A stretch of 64,000 bases of DNA from Tulasnella sp. 424 (GCA_019633425.1 WSUB01000019.1:296434-360433), one strand, 5' to 3'. Positions 22,443 to 34,089 are shown, counted from the first letter of the stretch. Notes: generated by a model from the letters alone, not told the origin. Translations and numbers: made by a program.

Positions 22443-24104
22443 TCAGTTCTGGTATGCAACTCGATCTTCTAGGACTCCCTCTTCCGTCACAACCCTTCCA
22501 TACCACATCAACTCCCCCTCAGGCCCTAAGAGTCTCCGAACCTCATCCAGACAATTGGGCCAATAGGTTGAACTAAAGTTGGCGATCACCGGGTCATCGA
22601 CTCCAACATACCAGTGGCTTTGCCCAAACACCAATTTGAGAAGTGGTTTTGGATGTTGAGCGTCGCCCTGTGTCTCTGGCGCTCCTTGTCGTCTACGCAG
22701 CATGAGCAACAATCTCTCCCAGTCGTCTCCAACGAAAGCGCGTGAAAACGACATCTCCATTAGTCCGGGGAACGGCCACCTACTCGGAGTACTGACTTGC
22801 GCCGGACCGCAAGTCGCAAGAAGCGTGAGCGCATCTGAAACCTGAGTTTCGTATCCAAAATTGATTCGATACAGCGCCCCCAGGTCAGCTACGACCGCCA
22901 GAACATCGGCCAGTGGCGTGCTGAGACCATCCATGCCCATTTGGATCGGAGACGAGGATAACCAGATTAGGGTATCTTTGGCGAGTGTTATGTTATCCAC
23001 GCTAAACCTTATGTTCCATGATCCTACCCGATGTATGCTGAATAAACCGGAGTCGCAAGTGATCGAGGCAGCACCGGGATTGGAACGGATTTGATCGAAG
23101 AAATGGGAGACATCCGAGGTGAAGAGCGTCTGAAATGGATCGCCCAGTAAATTGCAGTATAATTCTCCAGATATGCAGTTTGGGGCGTGAATGGAGGCGA
23201 GGAGCATGTTCATGATCTCTGCTGTGAGCGTGCGCAACGCCAACATCGCGAGAGCTGGCAGATGAATCGGATGTGAAGATGACGCGCTAGCCTCGCCCGA
23301 AAAGGATACCTCAGAGATAGACAAGGACTCCAGATCTGGACACGCGGAAAGGACTGCCATGAGCTGGTCGAGCGATGGGCCCAGGTCCCGGATCTGTGCT
23401 ATGTTGAGCACAGTGAGGTGGCAGAGAATGGTCGGACTCCACGGAACAGGGATTCCTCCCAGATACAGTTTTCGGAGCCTTGGAGGTGGCCGACCTCCAA
23501 ATAGGTCCAGCGGCTCTGGGCGAGCCCAACCGAAGTATCCGCCACCCGAGAGAGAGAGGTATTCCAGGAGTGGCATTGATGAGGTAGGGATAACATCCAG
23601 TTCTTGGTTGACATCCGCCAGCGCGAGGCTCACTTCTCTCCATCGGTGGGCGTGCCTAGAGATGTTATTCAGGAATGCATCCCGCCCTGCTCGCTCCAAT
23701 GACCAGGCGGTACACGTGATATCCAGAGGAGCATCTCCAGATTTTTCTAGCGCCCGAATGATCTTGGCTGCCGACATTGTCCCTGCGTGAATCCTGGTCC
23801 AAAGTGATGGCGTGGTGTCAACTATGTGGTTCCAATATTGACACACGAGCGAGAGTGTAGCGTGATCGGAGAAGCCTATCCCCCAGTTATTATCGAGGGA
23901 GAGAGTGAAGATATCGACTAGAAGCTCGCATGGTAGGTTGTTGATCTGGGGGAACGTGTTGCGCCTCCGGGAGACGAGGGAAATGCGTCGTTCCAGCGCC
24001 TTTTGAACCGATTGCAGGCTGCGAAGTTCCTCATCGCATTGATTTGCACCTTTATCGTCCAATTCTGCGTCATCTGGACGTCTTATTTGACAAAGTACAC
24101 CCAT
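22443..24104 (-). CDS. F-box protein, array copy 2 (553 aa)
   Basis: This is an intronless 553-residue paralogue of copy 1, starting MGVLCQIRRPDDAEL. Its F-box region (NLPCELLVDIFTLSLDNNWG, GFSDHATLSLVC) matches copy 3. Its C-terminal part (STPSRWPFPGLMEMSFSRAF, FGQSHWYVGVDDPVIANF) matches copy 1. That mosaic is what gene conversion or unequal crossing-over between neighbours would produce. All expected elements are intact. The function is predicted to be SCF substrate recognition with an unknown target. Confidence 0.85.
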   Translation of the reverse strand: MGVLCQIRRPDDAELDDKGANQCDEELRSLQSVQKALERRISLVSRRRNTFPQINNLPCELLVDIFTLSLDNNWGIGFSDHATLSLVCQYWNHIVDTTPSLWTRIHAGTMSAAKIIRALEKSGDAPLDITCTAWSLERAGRDAFLNNISRHAHRWREVSLALADVNQELDVIPTSSMPLLEYLSLSGGGYFGWARPEPLDLFGGRPPPRLRKLYLGGIPVPWSPTILCHLTVLNIAQIRDLGPSLDQLMAVLSACPDLESLSISEVSFSGEASASSSHPIHLPALAMLALRTLTAEIMNMLLASIHAPNCISGELYCNLLGDPFQTLFTSDVSHFFDQIRSNPGAASITCDSGLFSIHRVGSWNIRFSVDNITLAKDTLIWLSSSPIQMGMDGLSTPLADVLAVVADLGALYRINFGYETQVSDALTLLATCGPAQVSTPSRWPFPGLMEMSFSRAFVGDDWERLLLMLRRRQGAPETQGDAQHPKPLLKLVFGQSHWYVGVDDPVIANFSSTYWPNCLDEVRRLLGPEGELMWYGRVVTEEGVLEDRVAYQN

Positions 24105-24531
24105 CAGCTGTCACCCGTCGACCCGATTGAAGTAAACCACTGACTCTGACATTAGAGCCGCAAAGCTCTGGAGGAGATGGAGAAATGTACCATTCGCATT
24201 CTGTAACGTTTGCATAGTAGCGTATAGATAGGAATGTCGTGATCGAGCAACTGGCGGCGACGATAGTAAAGCTGTATATTAATTGGTGTGGTTGAACCTA
24301 ATCATCGTTCAGTCACGTTCACGGGACCCGAACCCCGCGCACATATGTGACATATCTACCAAATGATGACCGGACCTTCCGCCAAACCTAACCTAACACT
24401 GAGCGGTGCCGTCCCAAGGCAAGTACACGTGTACCAGCTCATTCCAGAATAAGCCGAAGCAGTGCATAGAACCGTAGAGAAATATAAAAGAGAATCATAC
24501 AAAGGGGAGAATGAAGTATATTGGCCTAACT
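24105..24531. other. Spacer between F-box copies 2 and 3
   Basis: This is the repeated flank, closely matching the spacer between copies 1 and 2. It has a small CTAAC-containing expansion near 24388-24398. No gene is seen. Confidence 0.6.
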
Positions 24532-26196
24532 TCAGTTCTGATACGCAACTCGATCTTCTAGGACTCCCTCCTCTGTCACAACCCTCCCAAACCACATCAA
24601 CTCCCCCTCAGGCCCTAAGAGTCTCCGAACCTCATCCAGACCATTGGGCCAATAGGTTGAACTAAAGTCGGCGATCACCAGGTCATCAACTCCAGGGTGC
24701 CAGTGGCCTAGCCCAAACTCTAACTTGCGAAGTGGTTTTGGATGTTGAGCGTCGCCCTGTGTCTCTGGCGCTCCTTGTCGTCTACGCAGCATGAGCAAAA
24801 ATCTCTCCCAATCGTCTCCAACGAAAGCGCTTGCAAATGCCATCTCCACCAGTCCGGGGAACGGCCACCCACTCAGAGTACTGACTTGCGCCGGACTGGG
24901 AGTCGCAAGAAGCATGAGCGCATCTGAAACCTGAGCTTCGTATCGAAAATCGATTCGATACAGCGCCCCCAGGTCAGCTACGACAGCCAGATCATCGGCC
25001 AGTGGCGTGCCCAGACCATCCATGCCGATTTGGATCTGAGACGAGGATAACCAGATTAGGGTATCTTTGGCGAGTGTTATGTTATCCACGCTAAATATTA
25101 TGTTCCATGATCCCATCCGATGTATGCTGAATATACCGAAGTCGCAAGTGATCGAGGCAGCACCGGGATTGGAACGGATTTGATCGAAGAAATGGGAGAC
25201 ATCCGAGGTGAAGAGCGTCTGAAATGGATCGCCCAGTAGATCGCAGTATAATTCTCCAGATATGCAGTTTGGGGCGTGAATGGAGGCGAGGAGCATGTTC
25301 ATGATCTCTGCTGTGAGCGTGCGCAACGATAACATCGCGAGAGCTGGCAGATGAATCGGATGTGAAGATGACGCGCTAGCCTCGCCCGAAAAGGACACCT
25401 CAGAGATAGACAAGGACTCCAGATCTGGACACGCGGAAAGGACTGCCATGAGCTGGTCGAGCGATGGGCCCAGATCCCGGATCTGTGATATGCTGAGCAC
25501 AGTGAGGTGGCAGAGAATGGTCGGACTCCACGGAGCAGGGATTCCTCCCAGATACAGTTTTCGGAGCCTTGGAGGTGGCCGCCCTCCAAATAGGTCCAGC
25601 GGCGCTGGGCGAACCCAACTGAAGTATCCGCCACCCGAGAGAGAGAGGTATTCCAGGAGTGGCATTGATGAGGTAGGGATACACTCCAGTCCTTGGTTGA
25701 CAGAATCCCCGAGCGCGAGGCTCACTTCTCTCCATCGGTGGGCGTGCCGAGAGATGTTATTCAGGAATGCATCCCGCCCCGCTCGCTCCAATGACCAGGC
25801 GGTACACGTGATATCCAGAGGAGCATCTCCAGATTTTTCTAGCGCCCGAATGATCTTGGCTGCCGACATTGTCCCTGCGTGAATCCTGGTCCAAAGTGAT
25901 GGCGTGGTGTCAACTATGTGGTTCCAATATTGACACACGAGCGAGAGTGTAGCGTGATCGGAGAAGCCTATCCCCCAGTTATTATCGAAGGAGAGAGTGA
26001 AGATATCGACTAGAAGCTCGCATGGTAGGTTGTTGATCTGGGGGAACGTGTTGCGCTTCCGGGAGACGAGGGAAATGCGTCGTTCTAGCGCCTTCTGAAC
26101 CGCTCGCAGGTTGCGAAGTTCTTCATCGCATTGATTTGCACCTTTAGCATCCAATTCTTCGTCGTCTGAACGTCTTATTTGACAAGGTACACTGAT
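24532..26196 (-). pseudogene. F-box protein, array copy 3, start codon lost
   Basis: This is a paralogue of copies 1 and 2 with an open frame over its whole length. Its initiator position reads ATC (26196-26194) where the other copies have ATG. The surrounding sequence is otherwise aligned (CAGCTG before it, GTGTAC after it). A TGA lies just upstream in frame. The next in-frame ATG is in the segment HAGTMSAAKII, after the F-box, so translation from it would give a protein without the Skp1-binding domain. The C-terminal part is the most divergent of the three (STLSGWPFPGLVEMAFASAF, FGLGHWHPGVDD). It is either newly dead or uses an unseen upstream exon. Confidence 0.65.
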
Positions 26197-26801
26197 CAGC
26201 TGTCACCCGTCGACCCAGACCTGATTGAAGCAAACCACTAACTCTGATATCAAAGCCGCAAAGCTCTGGAGGAGATGGAGAAATGTGCCATTCGCATTAT
26301 GTAACGTTTGCATAGTAGCGTATAGATAGGAATGTCGTGATCGAGCGACTGGCAATGACGATGGTAAAGCTGTGTATTTGTGTGGTTGAACCTGATCACC
26401 GTTCAGTCACTTTCGCAGGACTTGAACCCCGCGCACATACCCACCAACGCGCCTGAAGCTCGTCTCCCATAACTGAATGAAATGAATGGTATGCCTACTT
26501 TTGTGGACACTTGTGGGGTCAAGTAAACTGGAATGAGATTGCAAATTCGGACAACAAAGTACAAGTCGGAAAAGATAGTGACAGAGGGATCAGGAAGAGA
26601 CATGACAAACAATAGATCGACCACATCAGCTCCCACTCGGCTCCACCTCATAAGCCGTTGGTATAAGCGTGCGAGGCTTCATGTTGTGCATTGCGATCGA
26701 CCCATAACCGCATGCGTCGCCCTAGACCCTTACCAGCTACCTCCCACGACGAAAACCCGAAGCAAAAAAAGCAATCTAAAGATACAGTAATGGTGATGTG
26801 T
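26197..26801. other. Right end of F-box array and RPL10A 3' region
   Basis: The repeat flank ends near 26435. The rest is unique sequence and includes the RPL10A 3' UTR. No coding sequence is supported. Confidence 0.5.
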
Positions 26802-27761
26802 TTAATACAGTCGGATGGGCTTGCCCATGGACGACTTGATGTGGAGGGACTTGACGTTTTGCCAATTCTTCTTGAGGAGTGAGACGAGGAAGTTGACGCC
26901 TAGAGATGTATATAGCCTTGATTTAGCAGATATCATGGACTGTCGTGGATCGTGTACGCACTCAGCATGATGTTGGTGAGAAGCTGCTCGTCAGTCATCT
27001 CAGCGTGACCGACGGCAACACCCAAGCAGAGGACCTTCTTGAGCTGGAACTTGATGGTGCAACGGACATCCATGACTTTGGCTGCGAGGTCATCGGTGTG
27101 CGAGACCGGAGTGGGGAACTTGCCAGCTAACGAAGCGTGATTGATCAGTTTCCCTACACCCCGCATTGACGCCAAAGCAGCACGTACCCTTGGACAGACC
27201 GGGGCCGAGCAGACGAGGAATCTGCTTGACGAGAGCATCGGAAGCAATAAAAGCATCGTACTTTTTCGCGAGCTTCTTTACGAGCTTCTTGTTCTTGTTG
27301 AGCCTAGGTGGATCCGTCAGGGCCTGGACAACCTGAAACATAGGACGCCAAGCTTACTTCTTCAAGTCCTCAACTGTCATGAACTCGAGTTCAATCTGCT
27401 TTGCACGATCGACGTCGAGAGCATCGGCCAAGATGCACATGGTCATGCGGGGGCGGGGGATATTGGGAAGCCTGAGGCGAGTGACTTGTCGAGTTAGCGA
27501 AGCTCGCTCCCTTACGCGGGAGACGGAAACGCACTTGACGGTTCCACTGAAACGTTTGTCCCTCTGAGGGTCGTAGTTCTTCAAGCCGATCTGGAGTTCA
27601 ACAGTCTCGACGAAGTTGCGCTTCTTCTCGGTATTCGCCGCATTCAAGAGATCCTTGATGGAGCCTCGCACGCTTGCCACTGAAAGCTTCGATGAGCTGG
27701 TGTAGGAAATATCTCAGCTAAGGTTAGGCATATAAAACACAAGATAATCAACACACCTCAT
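26802..27761 (-). CDS. RPL10A: 60S ribosomal protein uL1 (L10a / yeast L1)
   Basis: This is the universal L1-stalk protein of the large subunit. The first exon is only five bases (ATGAG, 27761-27757) and splices to give [19 protein letters not shown]. Then come [87 protein letters not shown] and [18 protein letters not shown]. The last exon gives [18 protein letters not shown] with the stop at 26802-26804. Each piece aligns with the family without gaps. The very short first exon and several introns in the 5' half are normal for fungal ribosomal protein genes. Confidence 0.95.
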
Positions 27762-28165
27762 GCTGAAAAGATATTGTCGGTAGAGACGGTAGGTGTCGTC
27801 AAAATTGCAATCGAGACAAGTGAAATTGGTCCGTGAGAAAACTGTACAGTGGATGACATAAGCTCTCCTGTCTATCCCCAAACCAAGTACATTCTCCAGT
27901 AGCTTTAGTTTTCAAGCAACCGAAGGAGAAGTAAACACGACAGGGCTCCTGACTTGAGGGAATGCATGGTTGACATGCGCTTCGGCAGAAATTTCAAAGA
28001 GGAAGCATGCAAACAGGAGGTATTCACGACACCGAAGGAGACACGATGTAATCTGAAGAGAAAGGTAGAATGTGAGATGGGACAGTCCGATGAATTATGG
28101 GATCGCATGGAATACGATTCAAGTATTAGCTGCTTCAGCGTATGCGTAAACAAGCACCCGTCTGA
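27762..28165. other. RPL10A upstream region
   Basis: This is the promoter side of RPL10A plus unassigned sequence. Frames on both strands (for example 27954-28295) carry no recognisable motif. Confidence 0.4.
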
Positions 28166-28510
28166 TCAAAAGCAGCTGGCAGCTAAGACTGAAGAAGACC
28201 ATTCAACGGCAACCCGGTTTGCCTGTTCCACATCTTGGAGAAATTGCCAAGTCCTTGCACGAATTTCGCTCATCGACCGGCCCATTCGTGCGTAGATTTT
28301 CTGAGCTTCCGCACAAGCCGCCTTCGCACCGGGAAATTTGCTTTGGAAAACAAACGCCTTCGCCAGGCCATCCAAAGCATTTGCTTCACCCTCACCAAAA
28401 AATCCAGGATACAGCAACGCACGCTTCTGCGACGTACTCCGTCTCCTTGTCGTGTTGATCTCGGAGGCCGTACAACACCCCAAGAGGGGCTTGTGACGGA
28501 TATACAAGCG
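28166..28510 (-). pseudogene. Fragment of a tetratricopeptide-repeat protein
   Basis: The frame contains GEANALDGLAKAFVFQSKF and AKAACAEAQKIYARMGRSMS, followed by IRARTWQFLQDVEQANRV. This is the repeat signature of the large TPR tails found on many basidiomycete NTPase or CHAT-type proteins (GEAN.L.GLG....Q.KY.EA...Y.EAQ.IY.RIG). Only about two repeats remain. There is no start, no partner domain and no continuation in neighbouring frames, so it is a relic rather than a gene. Confidence 0.5.
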
Positions 28511-28934
28511 GCGGCGGCGGAGGGACAGGTGGTGCCCGGAAGGGACTAAATCGTGGGCAGCGCAATGTACAAGGAGGTGTGCAGATCGGCGACCCTAGAT
28601 AAACGGGCTGCTGAGGGGCAACGAATCACGAAGAGCAGTTACAGTGATAGCTTCCCGGGTGCCAAAAGATAGTGAGTAAAAGGACGAGGGTTGCGAACGA
28701 TGCATGAGGGCGTGGAAGAAGAATGGAATGAAACGCGAGCAAGGAGGAGAAAACCTGATCGGGGAGGATAGCAAAGGTGGAAGCATGGGGAGACCAGGGG
28801 CAGTGTAGAAAACGGGCATAAGCGAGAGCAGATAAAGCCTAACGTGCGGCTGCTAGGCGCCTGCCACAGGAAAGCAATAAATCACAATGAAATATCTACC
28901 CAGACAACGAATACAATCGAAGAGCGCTTATCTA
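28511..28934. other. Intergenic, 3' side of PP4 gene
   Basis: The sequence is purine-rich on the + strand near 28680-28800. No gene is supported. Part of it is probably the PP4 3' UTR and part decayed sequence around the TPR fragment. Confidence 0.4.
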
Positions 28935-30443
28935 TTACAGGAAGTATTCTGGTGGTGGTCGTTTTACAGGGATTGAGCGAGCGTCCTGTGGGTTCGATGG
29001 TTCAGTACACGTCCAACCAGCAGATTAAACCAGTGCGAACCTGTTGAGCGGCATTGAAGACCTTGTACTCTTGTCTTAGATTTTCGTCCAACTCCAATAT
29101 CGATGCTACATTTCCACACCTAGTGGATACGCAGGCAGTACACTCAGCGTTGACAGGTAATGCCAGTCTGGGTGACTTGCGTACCTGTAGCAGTAATTCG
29201 GTGCACTCCACACCGTCACGATCATTCGGTCAAACATCAGCTTAAAGCCTTCCATAGCGAGCTGGTGAGCTCGCGCAATCAAATCGATGTCGTTTGCGTG
29301 GTTGAACCCTTTGACGACATCCCCACCAAAGAGGAAGCCAGCTCCTCGCGGGGAGAGACCCCATCCTTGAATGTCTTAGGAAAACAAAAGGTAAATGGTC
29401 TGCGTCCTGTGGGGCCCGCTCGAGAGAAAGGCACATACCATCTGGGTCTGACCAAAGCAAGTCGCACATCGGTCCATCGTGAGGTACTTCCTGCTTTCGA
29501 TCTATTGCGCGGATCTGCAGGCATGACGCGAGTGGGGATACGTCAGACTTTGCCGACGAACAAACTCAGATCATCCTCGCCTGATCAATAGCGTGAACAT
29601 TGGGGCTGAGGCCGCCGTGCACGCAAAACACTCTTCCATCCACGATTGCTGCCAAGGCGAGGTAGTCGAAGACCTCACAACAGTATCGCCATACGTTGGC
29701 ACTGCCATACTTTCGCTGGCATTCATCGTAGAACCCGTACACCTAGACCGCGTTCCAACGCCATACTCAGCTCAGGACCAGGAGACTGTAACGACGAAAC
29801 GAACCTGAGTGATTTGCCGAGACTCATGGTTTCCCCGAATGAGTGTTATTCGATCTGGATAGCGGACTTTGAAGGCGAGAAGGAGAAGGAACGTCTCTAT
29901 GCTGTAGAACCCCCGGTCGACAAAGTCTCCTGCACGTACGATGGGTGACCGTCAGCGACCGAAAACGAGACAAAGGCGGCAGATTGAATCGGCAAACTCA
30001 CCCATAAACAGGTAGTTCGTCTCCGGGCACCATCCTCCCACTTTGAAAAGCTCCACCAGATCGAAGAACTGTCCATGTATGTCGCCACAAATCTAACACG
30101 CGGCGGAGAACCAGTTGATGAGCCATACACACTTCGGATTGACCCATATAGAGACACAGAAGGCACGATTGCCACATTACGAAAACTCACTGTGACCGGC
30201 GAGTCCACATACTGGACGTTTCCTTCCTCAATAAGGATCTCCCGCGCCTTGAGGCAAAGCTCCTTTACTTGTAATTCGGACAAAGGCTCGCATCGCTTGA
30301 GCTGTTCAATCTGTCTTCGCAGAGCGAAAGACGGGTGGGTCAAAGGGAGGTGCGTAACGGGGACGGACCGTGAGCGGACGTTGAGAGGCGTAAGTAGATA
30401 ATGCGAGAAGTCGACTTACTCACTTGTCCAGGTCGCTAGCCAT
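28935..30443 (-). CDS. PPH3: Ser/Thr protein phosphatase PP4 catalytic subunit
   Basis: This is a PP2A-like phosphatase acting in the DNA-damage checkpoint response and in growth control, with regulatory subunits. The first exon MASDLDK (30443) splices to [20 protein letters not shown]. The metal-binding motifs follow: [38 protein letters not shown], then [18 protein letters not shown] [38 protein letters not shown], and [14 protein letters not shown] near the end. The last exon gives [16 protein letters not shown], so the carboxymethylatable C-terminal leucine is present. YFL is shared with PP2A and PP6. The choice of PP4 rests on QIEQLKRCE...AREIL near the N-terminus and on ELDENL. Confidence 0.88.
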
Positions 30444-31848
30444 TTCTAGTTAATGAGTACAGCTGGCTGAAATTTCGAATGGGAATGAATATAGACAATT
30501 GGGAGACCCAACGTGGGGTGGGGATAGACGACACGCTACGCCGCTTGGGTGTATCGGAGGTTTGACTGACGAAAATAGTAGTATTCCTGAAAAATCTCTA
30601 GAGTTGGGCCGGATATATTCACGTTGAGAATGGGGCTTTGCTCCGAGATACAAAAACGGTTCTCAGGATCAGTAGTGGGTAGGTGGTTGGGATTACAACC
30701 TGACCCTGACCCATCGGAAACGACGTCGAAAAACAAACATCTCCCACGTCTCACCGCGGCTCGGAAACCACCACCCAACTTTTCCTCTCGACAGGGGGGC
30801 AAGAAGGACAGAGGAAGGACAGAGAAACGCGGCATCGGGAGATACCGAACAAATGTATTGGCGCAACTGTGTAAACGACTCTCACGCCGCGAGACTCTCT
30901 CGTGGGACGTACACTAACACTCTCTGAACCTTGTTACCGAAATTCCCGAAAAGAGAAAAAACACTTTATACCGCTTTTGCATTCGTTCGGTCAAGTAAAT
31001 CCCAAGAAACAGCAATTCTCCGAAGAGGTCCCAAGGGGGGTAGCAGGGCGTACACGGCAACAGCGAACCTGGAGACGCGGACCTCGAAGTCGCCCGGTCC
31101 GAGACAGATACCCTGCCGATCGACTGTACAACCCTGACCGCAGCGGCACGACTGCACCGCCTCCACGCGTATCCTGCAGTTTCTATTGAAATGGAATTAA
31201 ACCTAATTAATTGCATCTGTTCAGGTTGTCCTGATGTGCGTGTAATAGAGCCGGGACTCGCCGATCATCAAGCATTGATTGCCTTGCCTCAACATAACCT
31301 CGCTGCAAGGTCGCTCGTACGACACGCGAATACACAACCTCACGCAAAAAAGCATATGTCTGAACCACAAACTCAAAAGGATATATTACGAACAAAAAAA
31401 GTCAAGCGGAGCGGCGCGAGGTACAGAACAAAAAAAAGCAGCATATCGACTATGCATGCGTTAGAAACAGCGAAACCCAAAGACAGCGAAAATGATAAAA
31501 AAGTAATGTACGGGGCAGCAGCGAGGTTCGAGGTTAGGAAACAGTATAGCGACAAGATTGGAGCCAGAAAGACACAAGGTTCCCACATGGGAGGAGCATT
31601 AGAGGCAAAAAACGGTACGGCCGGAAGAATTCAGCGTATGGTACAGAAGGGCGGAGAGAGCATTCGGGTTTTTCGAGGAGTTTTTTCTTCTGTGGGGACC
31701 ATAGATAGTAGCGGGCAAATCGGAGATCCATAACCAAGAGAGCGGAGGAACGAGGGAAGGGAGGGGGAAAAAAGTCCAGTAGCGTCTTGAACGCCAACCG
31801 CAAAGAAGGGAAACGAAAAGAAGAGGTCTAGGGAGTCCTGACGACTTT
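30444..31848. other. PP4 promoter and 3' region of the zinc-finger gene
   Basis: About 1.4 kb lie between two leftward genes. A + frame at 31191-31733 is open for 180 codons, but it is antisense to the presumed 3' UTR and has no motif. No RNA gene was found. Confidence 0.45.
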
Positions 31849-34089
31849 TTAGTACGATCCACCAGGGCCGCCACCGCTCACGCTGACTGGTCGAGGAGCA
31901 GGAGCGCTAGACGCCCATCCTGACCCGGGACCGTGGTGGCTGTTTGCGCTACCCGGCGTCTCATCGCCACTCTCGCTCGAGCTTCCATGACCGTTCTGAT
32001 GTTGGTTACCAGCTGAGGGCCAGCTCTGGTGGTGACTTGGGGGCGGTGGGTAGGAGTTCCAGGCACTGGGGCGGTGATGCTGGATCGGTGGAAGGATCGG
32101 CGGTGGGCTCTGAGGACCGTGCGAAGGGTAAGCGGACGATGCAGACGAAGGTTGGACTCGCGGTGCTTGATGGTGGTAATATTGGTTGCTTTGCTGCTGA
32201 GCGGGTGGGGGAATGCTGTAGGTCGAATGGGACGAATAGCCAGCGGTCTGAGGAGGATATGGTGCAGACGAAGTGTAGCCGTTCGTGTGGTGAGAAGCAT
32301 GTCCGTTGGCAGTACCGTTAGCATGAGACTCTTCAGGCGATGGATAAGCATTGGGAGCAGGACTCTGAGGGCTGGGGAACGAGCTACCTCCTGCGACTCG
32401 ATCGTAGCTCACACTTCGGTTGCCAACATTGGGGTTGCCGCCAGTCGGGGGAAGAGGGTGATGCATGGGTCCGGCCGAGTACGGAGATGGGTATGCCGAC
32501 GCGGGGTTGGCACCGTTGGTTTGACCAGGAGCACCGCCATGGACCGAACTCGCAGCCGAGCTCGATCGCGGAGAGTCGTACCCATTTCCAGGTCCGGCTC
32601 CGTTGGAGAAGTACCGACCAGGAGCGGCAGCGGGATGGTGAACGGAAAGAGTCGAGCGGGATTGGGGGTGGTAAGGTGCGGGAGGGCCACCGTTGGTGGA
32701 CTGATCCAAACCAAGGGCATTCTCGATCGGTGATGGTGGTGGGCGGAGATTAGGGTGAGACTGATGGTGACGAGGGGCTTGAGGGGGAAGAGTCAAAGTG
32801 GTGGAAGGGGAGGAAGCGGGAGGGGTGTTCTGGCCGTTGGCTGTGTGGCGTAAAAATTGGTGGCGTTATCATCAAGCGTGACCGTTGTGAAGAAAAAGAG
32901 GATTGACGGCAAGTCCAATTTGGGAGGGAGGGGGAAAGTGATGACGACGATCAGTACATCAAAACACGGTTAATACCCTGAAACGAATACGAACCCTGTG
33001 CTTCCATGGCTTTTGCGATGGCGGCGCGGGTGGCGGCATTTGAGTTCCTGCGCGACCGTGGCGACAAGTGGATGCGATAACTGCGATCAATTGGGTCAGC
33101 GCTCGTCCTCTGAAGTGTTGGGGAATGGGGAGGGAACGGGGAACTAAGAGAGACAAAGCCACGCGATTGATCGAAAAAAACGCGGCACGAAAAAAACGGC
33201 GGGACCCAAAATTTGCTCCCGGCGAAAAAATGTCGCGCAAAAAAGAGCGACACACGAAAACTCCGGAACGTCACCAAAGGCGGTCCGTTCCGGAGTTTCA
33301 TCGTATGAAAAGCGCAACGGGAGAAGAGGAGGGAAGGATTGGCAAGGGACGGGGGGAGGGTATGTTGGAGCCCTGCCAGCCCCATAGGGACGTGGCCCTC
33401 GAAAATGACGCAAAGAAGAAGAGCGCGAACAACACCCCCTCGAGGGCGATGATAATACCGCAGTAAACCGAAATGTGCAAGAGAACTCAGACTCACTGTT
33501 GTTGAAGGTTGTCTTGTCGGGAGCAGCGAGTTTCGCAGCCGGGGAAGGGGCATTTGTGATTCCGCTCGCCAGTGTGGACTCGCAAATGCCGCGCAAGGTG
33601 GCCAGAAGTGGTGAATGGCCTTGAGCAAGTCGGGCAAACGTGCTTCTTCTTGACCTTTTCAGCGTCGACCATATCGCTCGCTGTCTGAATGGGCGGGGGA
33701 GCGATGGTTGACGGCTGGGTTGGGGGAGCGGGTGGGGGCGGAAGAGAGGGAGTGTTTGCGGAACGAGCTGGGGTGGACGCGGCGCTAGTGGAAGTCGAGG
33801 CTGGCAGCATGTTTAGTGGTGGAGGACGAGAATCGTAGGTGTAGTTTGAGATGGGAGGTGAAGGCAGAGGAGAACGGGCAGCTGTTTATGAATGAGCGGA
33901 AGCAAAACATTCGGAGGGTCAGTTACAATTGCAATGCGAACTGCCACGAGAAATGAACGCACACATAGAACGGGAGTGAGGGAGGTACTTTTGCTGCTCG
34001 CCTAAGACGACCGAGTGTGGCTTGTCACTGCTAGGATGGCGGTCATGGAGATGATGATGGGCGTTCAAAAGCAAGGAAACGTTGGACAT
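31849..34089 (-). CDS. C2H2 zinc-finger transcription factor, Nrg1-like
   Basis: The start is at 34089 (MSNVSLLLNAHHHLHDRHPS). Exon 1 joins a Pro/Ser-rich exon (ARSPLPSPPISNYTYDSRP) holding the two fingers CPTCSRPFTTSGHLARHLRVH and CPFPGCETRCSRQDNLQQH-YRIH. The second finger is completed across an intron beginning GTGAGT at about 33499. The next exon gives LSPRSRRNSNAATRAAIAKA. The last exon (from about 32850) encodes a ~330-residue Ser/Pro/Gly/His/Asn-rich tail ending GGPGGSY. The finger pair, with SGHLARH and RQDN, is that of Nrg1-type repressors (glucose, pH and morphogenesis responses in other fungi). The role here is inferred. Confidence 0.8.
33258..33298. repeat. Perfect 13-bp inverted repeat (hairpin) in an intron of the zinc-finger gene
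   Basis: Left arm AAACTCCGGAACG (33258-33270) and right arm CGTTCCGGAGTTT (33286-33298) are exact reverse complements around a 15-base loop. They lie inside the ~410-bp intron that interrupts the second zinc finger. Confidence 0.9.

Larger units (their letters stand above)
20180..26435. repeat. Tandem array of three ~2.08-kb F-box gene units
   Basis: Three direct repeats include the whole F-box coding sequence and both flanks. Coding 3' ends lie at 20367, 22443 and 24532, giving periods of 2076 and 2089 bp. The 3' flank (GAAGCAGTGCATAGAACC...) and the 5' flank (CGTATAGATAGGAATGTCGT...) are repeated with each unit. Homology fades into unique sequence near 26435 on the right and near 20180-20240 on the left. 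Confidence 0.9.

Noticed and set aside
31191..31733. 180-codon + strand frame
   Set aside because: It lies opposite the 3' UTR of the zinc-finger gene, with no motif, no homologous feel and no splice context.
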